Shown: one piece after another, positions 13,555 to 20,386 of the stretch
Layout of the letters: every line of letters starts with the position of its first letter
How positions within the stretch are numbered: position 1 is the first letter of the stretch
Assembly: GCA_964503935.1 (NCBI GenBank)
Contig: CAZDCJ010000010.1
Location: forward strand, 1 to 27,033
Length of the DNA stretch: 27,033 nucleotides
Source: STD2-77 sp964503935
Lineage (GTDB): Bacteria; Patescibacteriota; Minisyncoccia; JAHIHE01; JAGLIN01
Direction: 5' to 3'
The notes under the pieces: generated by a model
Databases searched by the model: none
Seen by the model: only the letters and a program-made list of their open reading frames with translations
Told to the model about the DNA's origin: nothing
Made by a program: the position numbers and the translations under genes

Positions 13555-13682
13555 TCGTTGTTTCTTTTTTCTTTGTCTCCTGCTTTGGTTGACACTACGC
13601 CATCGCTTTCTCTTTCTTGCGTTCGATGTTCGGGCGGAGAGCTAGTCTTAACTCGTATTGCGGTAGTGCTGACGCTTCTCAT
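13551..13682 (-). CDS. Tiny reading frame a (43 residues) in the chained group
   Basis: MRSVSTTAIRVKTSSPPEHR then a charged tail ending KRNND. AGGAGGG lies 10 nt before the ATG. It starts 37 nt inside the right repeat arm and is the first frame of the segment on this strand. No recognised domain; low-complexity charged sequence. Confidence 0.3.
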   Translation of the reverse strand: MRSVSTTAIRVKTSSPPEHRTQERESDGVVSTKAGDKEKRNND

Positions 13683-13741
13683 GTATCGCTTTCCCTCCTG
13701 TTGTGATTGGATATGTATTTTCCAAAACTCAATTTCTAAAT

Positions 13742-14197
13742 TATTAACGTGCTGCTTCTGTCATCCTGAATGGAGCCTCCGATCAGGTCTAGGATAAACT
13801 ACGTGGAATGAAGGATCCCGTTCTATGCAAATCCGGCCGGGATTCTTCGCGGAGTTTATACTTGGCAAGCCAAGTGCTCGGTAATGACAGAAAATCATTT
13901 GTTTATTTCTCTTCCTGACGAGAACCCCTTCTCGTTATTCCTTTAATCTTTCAATTCCACGCCAGCTTGCTGCGAGGTTACCTTGCAAGGAAGGGTTTGG
14001 GAAACTATCGGTTTTCCCTTCAAAATAATTTCCGCTGGATACCTCGTCCGCTTGCGGCGGGGTGATTCATTGAATCCCGCCCTCCGGGCGGCCTGGCGCT
14101 TACAGGATGATATGAATAATCGTCTTAATGATTTTTATCTTCCTGATCGGACCCTCTTGCTAAAGCAAAAGAATCCTGCAGAAAGGTAAGCTTGAAT
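13742..14197. other. Noncoding remainder of the atpG-atpD gap
   Basis: Contains a TGTCAT element (13759-13889), a perfect 7-bp hairpin (ACGAGAA 13918-13924 and TTCTCGT 13929-13935 around CCCC), and G/C-rich short palindromes near 14050-14100 (CCGC/GCGG, CGCCC/GGGCG). Open frames here lack ribosome sites and cross the repeats, so none is annotated. Confidence 0.6.
13759..13889. repeat. TGTCAT-bounded mini-element 3 (131 bp)
   Basis: Starts TGTCATCCTGAATGGAGC and ends GTAATGACA, both ends reading TGTCAT inward. The centre contains AGGATCCCG and CCGGCCGGGATTC. It lies just outside the right arm of the 649-bp segment. Confidence 0.6.
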
Positions 14198-15100
14198 CTA
14201 TTCCAGCGCGGCCACGCCGGCGGCGATCTCGGTCATTTCCTGGGTAATCTTTCCCTGGCGGGCGGTGTTGTAGTAGAGTTTGAGGTCTCCCAGGAGATCC
14301 TGGGCGTTCTCCGTGGAATTCTTCATAGCCACCATGCGCGCGCTGTGTTCGCTGGCATTCGATTCCAATATGACATGGAAGACTTGCGTCTCGACGAGGT
14401 TAGGGAGGAGATTCCGGAGCACTTCCTCGGCCGAGGGCTCGAAGATGTATTCCGTGGTATCTTTCATCCCTTTCGTTCTGCCGATCTCGTCGGTTCCGAT
14501 CTCATCTATCGTCTTCTTAAGGCTCTTTTCGCTTACCGGAAGGAGTGTGCGCGTCTTCGTGTCCTGCTTGAGGGTGGAAACGAAGTCGGTATAGACGGCG
14601 ATCACCTTGTCGTAATTTTCCGCGATGAAATCCTTCATGATGAGGCGGGAGATCGGAAGCGTCTCCATCAGCTCTACCGTGTCGCCTACGCCTTCGAAGA
14701 CGGCGATGATATTCTGCTTGCCCCGAAAGAATTTTTCCGCTTTCTTGCCGACGGTGATGAGGCTGATTTCCTTATCCTGGTTTTCGGCGATGATGCGGCC
14801 GGCTTCCCGAAGGACCGAGCTGTTGAGGCTGCCGCACAGCCCTTTGTCGGAAGTCACAACCAAGAGACAGAGCTTCTCTACGGGACGTTTGCGGGTGAGC
14901 GGGTAGTCCTTCTCCATCTCCTGTGAACTGGAGACATTGCCGAGGAGCTTGAGGGCGGCTTCGGCATAAGGCCGGGCGATTAGCGCCGCTTCCTGGCTCC
15001 TGCGCATCTTGGCAGCCGAAACCATCTCCATCGCTTTGGTAATCTTGGCGATATTCTTGGTGGACTGGATCTGCCTCTTTATAGTTCTGGTCGATTCCAT
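14198..15100 (-). CDS. atpG: ATP synthase gamma subunit
   Basis: Central rotating stalk of F1, 300 residues. The N-terminal helix MESTRTIKRQIQSTKNIAKITKAMEMVSAAKMRR is highly typical. The internal SDKGLCGSLNSSV motif and the C-terminal helix with ASEHSARMVAMKNSTENA...LGDLKLYYNTARQGKITQEMTEIAAGVAALE are diagnostic. Length is normal. A TGTCAT element occupies the 159-nt gap to atpA upstream. After its stop comes the 1.1 kb gap before atpD, including a hairpin at 13918-13935 that could stop or process part of the message. Confidence 0.97.
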   Translation of the reverse strand: MESTRTIKRQIQSTKNIAKITKAMEMVSAAKMRRSQEAALIARPYAEAALKLLGNVSSSQEMEKDYPLTRKRPVEKLCLLVVTSDKGLCGSLNSSVLREAGRIIAENQDKEISLITVGKKAEKFFRGKQNIIAVFEGVGDTVELMETLPISRLIMKDFIAENYDKVIAVYTDFVSTLKQDTKTRTLLPVSEKSLKKTIDEIGTDEIGRTKGMKDTTEYIFEPSAEEVLRNLLPNLVETQVFHVILESNASEHSARMVAMKNSTENAQDLLGDLKLYYNTARQGKITQEMTEIAAGVAALE

Positions 15101-15114
15101 ATTTAAAAGTTAGT

Positions 15115-15253
15115 TGTCATTTCGAACTAAGCGAAGCGGAAAGAGAAATCCGGGAACAATACCATGTAATTATAATTGGTTTTATTATAGACATAACGTT
15201 ATCAGTGTACTATGCATTTCCCGGATCCTTCAGCTAAAGCTTTCGGGATGACA
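15115..15253. repeat. TGTCAT-bounded mini-element 4 (139 bp) between atpA and atpG
   Basis: Left end TGTCATTTCGAA, right end (inverted) TGTCATCCCGAA: 10 of 12 bases agree. Next inside each end lies a second shared block (AAATCCGGGAA and GGATCCGGGAA). The element is thus a pair of the same module head to head. It fills almost the whole atpA-atpG gap without interrupting either gene. Confidence 0.65.
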
Positions 15254-15259
15254 TTCAGA

Positions 15260-16585
15260 TTACTTCTTTTCTCCCGCACTGCCGGCAAAGGTGTTCTTGA
15301 AGTCCGCGATAGCGTCGCGAAGATTCTTGTCGGTCTCGTCGGAGATGACTTTCTCGTTCTCGATGCTGCTCAATATCTCAGCCTTGGAGCCGGAAACGTA
15401 CTCGAGGAGTTCTTTCTCGAATCTTTGCACGTCGGATACTTTGACATCATCCAGGTATCCGTTGATGGTCGCGAAGATGATAGTCACCTGCTTGGCGGTG
15501 GAAAGAGGGGAGTATTGCCCCTGTTTGAGGACTTCCGTAAGCCGGGCGCCTCTCTCGATCTTCGCTTTGGTCTCCTTGTCGAGGTCAGACGAGAATTGTG
15601 CGAAAGCGGCCATCTCGCGGAACTGTGCGAGTTCCAATCTGAGTTTTCCGGCGACTTTCTTCATAGCCTTGGTCTGGGCATCACCTCCGACGCGGGATAC
15701 CGAGATACCCGGATTGATGGCCGGCCGGATACCCTGGTAGAAGAGGTCGGTCTCGAGGAATATCTGTCCATCCGTGATGGAAATCACATTGGTCGGGATG
15801 TAGGCGCTCACGTCTCCTGCCTGCGTCTCGATAATCGGCAGGGCGGTCAGCGATCCGCCGCCGAATTTGTCGTCCATCTTGGCGGCGCGCTCGAGAAGCC
15901 TCGAATGGAGATAGAACACGTCTCCCGGATAAGCCTCGCGTCCGGGCGGTCTCCGGAGGATGAGCGATATCTGGCGGTAAGACTGCGCGTGCTTGGTNNN
16001 NNNNNNNNNNNNNNNNNNNNNNNNNNNNNNNNNNNNNNNNNNNNNNNNNNNNNNNNNNNNNNNNNNNNNNNNNNNNNNNNNNNNNNNNNNNNNNNNNAGC
16101 TCGCGCTGTCCTTTTCCTATCGGGATCATCGCGTCGATGGCTTTGATTCCGGTCTCGAGCGGGGTCTTTACGGCCTTGCGGGTGATGACGCGGGGAGCTA
16201 CTTTTTCTACCGGATAGAATTTGTCGGTCTTAATCTCTCCTTCGCCGTCTACCGGCTCTCCGAGAGCGTTCACGACCCGGCCCACCATCGCTTCTCCTAC
16301 CGGCACTTCGAGGATCCTGCCGGTGCTCTTGGCGATGTCGCCTTCTTTCACTTTCTTGTAGTCTCCCATGATCATGGAGCCGACTCCGTCCTCTTCGAGG
16401 TTGAGAGCGACTCCGTAGACGCCGTTCGGGAATTCAAGGAGCTCGCCGCTCATGATTTCGCTGATGCCGCTTAAGGTGGCGACGCCGTCTCCGATCTTGA
16501 TGACCTTTCCGACTTTTTCCACCTGAGCTTCGGTCTTTGCTGCCGCGATCTGCTTCTTGAGGTTCTCTATGATATAGCTGTTCAT
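15260..16585 (-). CDS. atpA: ATP synthase alpha subunit, interrupted by an assembly gap
   Basis: Non-catalytic nucleotide-binding subunit of F1, three per complex. Before the gap the chain shows GEPVDGEGEI, KTPLETGIKAIDAMIPIGKGQRE. After it come YRQISLILRRPPGREAYPGDVFYLHSRLLERAAK, VISITDGQIFLETDLFYQGIRPAINPGISVSRVGG and a normal C-terminus. The 100 Ns at 15998-16097 fall where the Walker A motif (GDRQTGKT in relatives) and about 99 residues should be, so real missing DNA is nearer 300 nt. The full protein should be about 505 residues. Both sides are in one frame, consistent with an intact gene. It follows atpH by 23 nt with no clear Shine-Dalgarno. Confidence 0.95.
   Translation of the reverse strand: MNSYIIENLKKQIAAAKTEAQVEKVGKVIKIGDGVATLSGISEIMSGELLEFPNGVYGVALNLEEDGVGSMIMGDYKKVKEGDIAKSTGRILEVPVGEAMVGRVVNALGEPVDGEGEIKTDKFYPVEKVAPRVITRKAVKTPLETGIKAIDAMIPIGKGQREXXXXXXXXXXXXXXXXXXXXXXXXXXXXXXXXXXTKHAQSYRQISLILRRPPGREAYPGDVFYLHSRLLERAAKMDDKFGGGSLTALPIIETQAGDVSAYIPTNVISITDGQIFLETDLFYQGIRPAINPGISVSRVGGDAQTKAMKKVAGKLRLELAQFREMAAFAQFSSDLDKETKAKIERGARLTEVLKQGQYSPLSTAKQVTIIFATINGYLDDVKVSDVQRFEKELLEYVSGSKAEILSSIENEKVISDETDKNLRDAIADFKNTFAGSAGEKK
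15998..16097. other. Assembly gap (100 Ns) inside atpA
   Basis: Exactly 100 Ns, the usual placeholder for a gap of unknown length. By comparison with the E. coli alpha subunit about 99 residues are missing, suggesting 295-301 nt of real sequence, with a length leaving remainder 1 on division by 3 to keep the frame. Confidence 0.95.
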
Positions 16586-16608
16586 ATCTTGCTGATTATT
16601 ATAAATAT

Positions 16609-17001
16609 TTAAATCTTGCTTATATTTTGCCTGAGGTCTTCCAGCTTCCTCTGGACTGAGCCATCGATCAGCATATCGTCATTGATCTCGACCGCGATGC
16701 CGCCGATGAGCGAAGGATCGACTTCTTCCTCCAACTCTACCTGTCCCGCGAAGTGCTTTACGATCCCGCTTACGACTTCCGGACTCAGCTTCTCGCCGCT
16801 CCGTATCTTCACTTTCGCGATGCCTTTCTGTTTGCGCAGATATCCTTCGTACTCTTCGACGATGCGGTCCTTCATGGAGAGATTATTATTGAAGCGGAGC
16901 AGATTGACGAAATTCCCGATAAGCTTCGCGGATTCTTCCTTGTTCGCATCCTTCGTGATCTCGTAGAGGCTGATAGCGTATTGTTTAGGTGTTATCTTCA
17001 T
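16609..17001 (-). CDS. atpH: ATP synthase delta subunit, short form
   Basis: Delta joins the top of the F1 head to the peripheral b stalk. At 130 residues it is about 45 residues shorter than the usual 175-180. The start KITPKQYAISLYEIT and the end LIGGIAVEINDDMLIDGSVQRKLEDLRQNI match the family's first helix and C-terminal signature. The missing part is in the helical N-terminal domain and linker. The ATG is 4 nt after the atpF stop, with AGGA overlapping that junction. Confidence 0.88.
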   Translation of the reverse strand: MKITPKQYAISLYEITKDANKEESAKLIGNFVNLLRFNNNLSMKDRIVEEYEGYLRKQKGIAKVKIRSGEKLSPEVVSGIVKHFAGQVELEEEVDPSLIGGIAVEINDDMLIDGSVQRKLEDLRQNISKI

Positions 17002-17005
17002 ATTC

Positions 17006-17500
17006 CTATCTTATTTTGGACAAAGTCTCTTCTGCTAGTTTCTTTTCCGAGGCGGTATCCAGGTTCTTCTTGATGATCTTCTCCGCGATCTGGATCGCCA
17101 AGCCGGCGATTTCCTTTTCCGCTTCCCTTACCGATTTTTCCTTCTCCTCGCGGATTTCTTCCTTTGCTTTGGCGACGATTTCCTGCGTTTTCTTGCGCGT
17201 TTCGTCAAGGGTCTTTTCCGAATTGGCCTGTGCTATCTCCGAAGCGTTCCTCACGATCTCCGCCGCCTCTTCTTTGGCTTTCTTTATTTCCGCCACCTTG
17301 GTCTCTTCGGTGTTCTTGAGCTCTTCCTCGATACGCTTGGCGTCCTGAAGGCTCTTTTCGATCTTATCCGATCTGTCATTCAGCATCCGGAGTACCGGCG
17401 CATAGGCGAATTTCCTGAGAAGGACGATAAGAAGGACAAAGTTGACGATTTGTGATATCAAAAGCGCTCCATTGATTCCCAATTTGGTGAATAGCTCCAT
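17006..17500 (-). CDS. atpF: ATP synthase b subunit
   Basis: Peripheral stalk. 164 residues with one N-terminal membrane span (about 11-28), the FAYAPVLRMLNDRSDKIEKSL turn typical of b subunits, and a long charged helix rich in Glu and Lys ending in VRE-AEKEIAGLAIQIAEKIIKKNLD. Length is normal. There is only one b-type gene, so the stalk is a homodimer. The 203-nt gap upstream to atpE carries a 26-bp palindrome and another hairpin. Confidence 0.95.
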   Translation of the reverse strand: MELFTKLGINGALLISQIVNFVLLIVLLRKFAYAPVLRMLNDRSDKIEKSLQDAKRIEEELKNTEETKVAEIKKAKEEAAEIVRNASEIAQANSEKTLDETRKKTQEIVAKAKEEIREEKEKSVREAEKEIAGLAIQIAEKIIKKNLDTASEKKLAEETLSKIR

Positions 17501-17572
17501 AAGACTTTATGCTTTAAGTTATTAATTTATATTCCGAGCGAATTACAGACTTCCGCGAATCATCTTCTGGGA

Positions 17573-17602
17573 TCCCGGACATTTGCCTTGCAAATTCCGG
17601 GA
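17573..17602. repeat. 13-bp hairpin in the atpE-atpF gap
   Basis: TCCCGGA-C-ATTTGC (17573-17586) pairs with GCAAAT-TCCGGGA (17590-17602), one bulged C, 3-nt loop. Flanking sequence (ATTCCGAGCGAA before it) resembles the ends of the TGTCAT elements, so it may be a decayed member of that group. Confidence 0.5.
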
Positions 17603-17651
17603 CGAACGGCGATAAGATACTCGCTCCGCTCGCACAGCTTCTGTTGTTCGC

Positions 17652-17677
17652 TTAGAACATAAATATTTATGTTCTAA
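17652..17677. repeat. Perfect 26-bp palindrome between atpE and atpF
   Basis: TTAGAACATAAAT followed directly by its reverse complement (centre between 17664 and 17665). On the atp strand a short G/C hairpin (GGGG CTTG CCCC then CTTTT) lies between atpE's stop and this palindrome. Together they could slow RNA decay or stop part of the transcription after atpE, whose product is needed in the largest amount. Confidence 0.7.
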
Positions 17678-17703
17678 CATAAAAGGGGGCAAGCCCCGAT
17701 TTA

Positions 17704-17937
17704 TTATACGAATTTGATGACCAGGGCCACTACCAAAGCGTAGATGGCGATTGCTTCCGCGAAAGCCACACCCAGGATCATGGTTCCTTTTACATCTCCA
17801 GCCGCTTCCGGGTTGCGTCCGATCGCTTCGAGTCCGGAGCTGGCAATCTTACCGATGGCCATTGACGGTGCGATAGCTCCGACGGCGATGGTCAGCGATG
17901 CGAAGATGATCTGCAGAGCTTCTGTCGTTAGTTCCAT
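17704..17937 (-). CDS. atpE: ATP synthase c subunit
   Basis: Forms the rotating proton-carrying ring in the membrane. 77 residues, two membrane helices joined by the polar loop GRNPEA (40-45). The ion-binding carboxylate is Glu61 in GVAFAEAIAIYALV. The first helix (GAIAPSMAIGKIAS) lacks the glutamine, and Glu61 is followed by Ala rather than Ser or Thr, both of which sodium rings use. A proton ring is therefore likely. It lies 62 nt after atpB. Confidence 0.97.
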   Translation of the reverse strand: MELTTEALQIIFASLTIAVGAIAPSMAIGKIASSGLEAIGRNPEAAGDVKGTMILGVAFAEAIAIYALVVALVIKFV

Positions 17938-17999
17938 ATTCTTCTTTTAATGAATTAATTAATTAACTTGATATATGTGAATCTATCAGTATTCAAGAA

Positions 18000-18746
18000 T
18001 CAGTGTTCCTCGTGCGCCATCGTGGCCGTATTCATAAATACCACCAGAAGCATCGCGAATACCAGCGCCTGGATGAATCCCACGAAGAGTTCCAGCGCAA
18101 AGAACGGCAAAGGCGCGACAAAAGGCGCGATGGTCATTATGACCGTCAACAGCACTTCTCCCGCGAATATGTTCCCGAAGAGCCTGAATGAGAATGAGAT
18201 CATCTTGGCAACCTCACTGACAATCTCCAAGATACCGATGAAGAACGCGATAGGGGAGCTGAAATTGAGGAATTTCTTGCCGTATTTGGCAAGTCCCAAC
18301 ATCGTAATTCCCATAATCTGGATAGAAAGTACCGCGACGACTGCTAATGCTATCGTGGAGTTGAGGTCACTATTGGCGGATCTGAAGAATCCGACTACGA
18401 TCTCATGTCCTTCCGCCGTTTTCTCATTGACTCCCACCGTAGAATACCCCGGCAGAAGCCCCATCCAGTTGGAGGTGATTATAAACAAAAAAATCGTGGC
18501 TACTACAGGAAAGAACTTATAAGTCTTTTCCTTGTCTTGCGTCACGCCCTGGATCATATTATAGAGGCTCTCGACGGCGTATTCAAGGATGTTCTGGATA
18601 CCTTTCGGGATCTCCTTCAAATTGCGGGTCGCGAAATAGCTTATGGTTACCAGGATTACGGTGGTAAGCAGGGAAGCTAGCAGGGAGTTAGTGACCGGTA
18701 TGCCTAATATATAAGTGACCGTCTCTGCCGCTATTGAAATTTCCAT
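18000..18746 (-). CDS. atpB: ATP synthase a subunit
   Basis: Membrane stator that provides the proton half-channels. 248 residues and about five or six spans. The essential arginine is Arg188 in SFRLFGNIFAGE. NWMGLLPGYS and the C-terminal LELFVGFIQALVFAMLLVVFMNTA are also diagnostic. It is the first gene of the operon; no atpI or atpZ precedes it. TAGGAGA lies just before the ATG. The promoter is at 18794-18822. Confidence 0.96.
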   Translation of the reverse strand: MEISIAAETVTYILGIPVTNSLLASLLTTVILVTISYFATRNLKEIPKGIQNILEYAVESLYNMIQGVTQDKEKTYKFFPVVATIFLFIITSNWMGLLPGYSTVGVNEKTAEGHEIVVGFFRSANSDLNSTIALAVVAVLSIQIMGITMLGLAKYGKKFLNFSSPIAFFIGILEIVSEVAKMISFSFRLFGNIFAGEVLLTVIMTIAPFVAPLPFFALELFVGFIQALVFAMLLVVFMNTATMAHEEH

Positions 18747-18793
18747 CTTCTCCTATTACTTTGCTTAACTTGATATCTTCATATAACAGAGGC

Positions 18794-18822
18794 ATTCTAG
18801 CCGATTTGGGGGAAGAAGTCAA
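18794..18822 (-). promoter_or_regulatory. Promoter of the ATP synthase operon
   Basis: On the minus strand, TTGACT (18817-18822), 17 bp, then TAGAAT (18794-18799). Start near 18787, about 40 nt before the atpB ATG. The divergent promoter at 18841-18869 lies back to back with it, with 18 bp between the two -35 boxes. Confidence 0.7.
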
Positions 18823-18840
18823 GGGTGAGGAAGAAAATAC

Positions 18841-18869
18841 TTGACAAAAAAGAAATATTGTGCTAGGTT
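18841..18869 (+). promoter_or_regulatory. Rightward promoter divergent from the atp operon
   Basis: A perfect TTGACA (18841-18846), 17 bp, then TAGGTT (18864-18869). Predicted start near 18876. It would transcribe the small membrane protein and possibly the orphan gene after it. Confidence 0.55.
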
Positions 18870-18964
18870 AGCAAGTTGTGGCTATCCTAAAGATATTTCT
18901 TGCCGGAAATTCGGTCATAAAGGCTTGTGGCGAGGTTTTCCGAAAAGAAGGGGGTAGGCATAAC

Positions 18965-19165
18965 ATGAAAGCAGTTATCAAAAAATGGATTGATGAGAAA
19001 AGAATATGCAGAGAAGCGCTTCTCATGACATCAATAATCCAAACATTCGGTTGTGCTCTTATTTGGCTGGGAGTGCCGATGGAAGTGGTGCCTTTACAAA
19101 GAGCGGTATTATTTCTGCTGGTATTCCCTTTAACATGGATCATAGTTCTATCTTATGATCCATAA
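18965..19165 (+). CDS. Small membrane protein, 66 residues, unknown
   Basis: Not recognised. A basic N-terminus (MKAVIKKWIDEKRICREALL) is followed by two hydrophobic stretches (about 20-37 and 45-62) joined by a short turn with PMEVVP, suggesting a two-span hairpin in the membrane with both ends inside. The ATG at 18965 is chosen because GGGGGTAGG lies upstream at suitable distance. A GTG at 18878 would extend it to 95 residues but would sit almost at the transcription start. The gene is divergent from the atp operon and no function can be inferred. Confidence 0.5.
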   Translation: MKAVIKKWIDEKRICREALLMTSIIQTFGCALIWLGVPMEVVPLQRAVLFLLVFPLTWIIVLSYDP

Positions 19166-19212
19166 AAACTCGAAATTCCGAAGGATGCGGTTGCAATGCC
19201 ATCGCACCTTTT

Positions 19213-19296
19213 CTTTTCCAAGTCCGCAATCCATTGCGGCTTTGGAAAAGCCTTTGAAATTCCTGAGGTTAAACCTCGGAGAAGTTCGAAAGCCTT
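19213..19296. repeat. Two-hairpin repeat, copy 1
   Basis: First hairpin (19213-19250): CTTTTCCAA and CCGCAA pair with TTGCGG and TTGGAAAAG, two short mismatched steps, 4-nt loop. Then a second palindromic part contains GAGGTTTAAACCTC-like and GCCTTTGAA...TTCGAAAGC arms. The same two-part design is at 20051-20109. Confidence 0.6.
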
Positions 19297-19348
19297 GAAC
19301 ATTCAAAACATAAAAAACGACGAGGAATATATTAGTGGAGGTAAATAT

Positions 19349-19954
19349 TTGCCAGATGACACGCGATTAAGACCCATATTCTGCATCGGTCCAAAAGTTA
19401 CCCGTTTTAAGGGAGACCAAAGGGATTTTCCTGAATCTGCACCGACGATAGTGCTAAATGATTTTCCAATAAAAGGCAATTTCATTATCATTTCCGATAA
19501 TGCAGATGGCACTAAAATTGGAATCATAGCCGACAGATATGATGTAATGGACAAGAAAGAAGTATTCCAAATCGTCCGCACCGCTATTTGTCTGCGAGGG
19601 GCGACCTGGCTGGCTCAGCTGGTGGTGCGGCCTGCTTCCCAAAATGATAGTCTGAAAGAACACTACGTCTGGAGAGCAAGAGGGTATTATCCGGGCAACG
19701 AAGTCATTACCAAAGAATATCTCCGGATGCTTATCCGACCGAAGATAATCGAATTCTTGGGCAGCCGGGAAAACGAAGGGCAGTATGTTTCATTTCTGCG
19801 ATTCGATGAATCGATCGGATACTGCATGAGTGAATTCGGAAGATTGCTGATCAATATGGAAAAAGAAGGAGAGCTCCTTGTCCGCGATGTCTATGAGCCG
19901 GAGGAACATGTACGCATCGATAGGCTCTGGCGTCTGAATCTGCCGGTAGTTTGA
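19349..19954 (+). CDS. Orphan protein of unknown function, about 201 residues
   Basis: Not recognised. The open frame reaches back to an ATG at 19196 (252 residues), but its first 35 codons are made by the repeat at 19213-19296. A TTG at 19349 has GGAGGT ending 6 nt upstream, the better start, and is used here (MPDDTRLRPIFCIGPKVTRF). The chain looks like a soluble alpha/beta protein: a beta-rich first half (FIIISDNADGTKIGIIADRYDV), then a helical part with two regions of alternating charge, ending in EPEEHVRIDRLWRLNLPVV. No signal peptide or membrane span. No downstream partner shares its strand closely. A copy of the two-hairpin repeat lies on each side, so it may be acquired DNA. Confidence 0.55.
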   Translation: MPDDTRLRPIFCIGPKVTRFKGDQRDFPESAPTIVLNDFPIKGNFIIISDNADGTKIGIIADRYDVMDKKEVFQIVRTAICLRGATWLAQLVVRPASQNDSLKEHYVWRARGYYPGNEVITKEYLRMLIRPKIIEFLGSRENEGQYVSFLRFDESIGYCMSEFGRLLINMEKEGELLVRDVYEPEEHVRIDRLWRLNLPVV

Positions 19955-20050
19955 AAGTTGTGCGGCTGCAAGGTTTTTTCGGCAAAAGATTGTCCTATGT
20001 AATTTTAATGAAAAGTCAAAGATCCGTGGAAGGTTATTTTATCCTTCCCA

Positions 20051-20109
20051 TTTTCCAAGCTCGCAATGAGTTTGCGGTTTTGGAAAAGCTTTCAAAGAGA
20101 TTTGAAAGC
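20051..20109. repeat. Two-hairpin repeat, copy 2
   Basis: First hairpin: TTTTCCAA (20051-20058) and CGCAA pair with TTGCG and TTGGAAAA (to 20087). Second: a perfect 9-bp stem GCTTTCAAA (20088-20096) and TTTGAAAGC (20101-20109) around GAGA. Same orientation and order as copy 1. Confidence 0.65.
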
Positions 20110-20121
20110 GGTGCTAATACA

Positions 20122-20148
20122 TTGGAGTAGCAGACTTTAGTCTGCGTT
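20122..20148 (+). repeat. GGAGTAG palindrome, copy 4
   Basis: TTGGAGTAGCAGACTTTAGT then CTGCGTT. The stem GCAGAC/GTCTGC is perfect around TTTA. It is the clearest member of the family seen at 10172-10320, about 10 kb away. Confidence 0.6.
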
Positions 20149-20311
20149 GTTATCCCAAGCCATTAAATCTGAAATGCGCGCTGGTCAAGGCCCGCTATTT
20201 CGGATCTGGAATCTGTACGCGATATGACAAAACGGGCATATCGTTGCATGATAGGGATTTGCCGGATTTTTTCCGTTTAGCTTCATGAAATTTCGTACAG
20301 GGCAGAAATGC

Positions 20312-20340
20312 TTGACACTATATTTTAATCGTGATATACT
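20312..20340 (+). promoter_or_regulatory. Promoter of the sigma4-HARE gene
   Basis: A perfect TTGACA (20312-20317), 17 bp, then TATACT (20335-20340). Start near 20347, leaving an A/T-rich 40-nt leader with no Shine-Dalgarno and a small ATTAT/ATAAT palindrome just before the gene. Confidence 0.7.
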
Positions 20341-20386
20341 ATAGCAGTATTATTTTTTGGGCATTATATGATAATGTAATAAATAT

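Larger units (their letters stand above)
13093..13741. mobile_element. 649-bp segment bounded by perfect 23-bp inverted repeats, inserted between atpG and atpD
   Basis: ATTTAGAAATTGAGTTTTGG plus AAA at 13093-13115 recurs as an exact reverse complement at 13719-13741. Inside lie the 82-residue gene (13122-13370) and a chain of tiny frames (13397-13682), all on the same strand as the atp genes. I see no transposase and no convincing target duplication. It might be a non-autonomous mobile element, a relic, or a region whose ends pair in the long atp mRNA. The composition is more purine-biased on the coding strand than that of the flanking genes. Confidence 0.5.
19955..20386. other. Gene-free stretch before the sigma4-HARE gene
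   Basis: Holds copy 2 of the two-hairpin repeat (20051-20109), a GGAGTAG palindrome (20122-20148) and the promoter at 20312-20340. I see no reading frame with a ribosome site. Confidence 0.6.

Noticed and set aside
13558..13797. 79-codon plus-strand frame in the atpG-atpD gap
   Set aside because: Antisense to the purine-rich chain of small frames and crosses the repeat arm; no start signals.
13742..14197. Possible replication origin or attachment site in the hairpin-rich gap
   Set aside because: No DnaA-box cluster, no integrase and no tRNA end; the hairpins fit dispersed repeats better.
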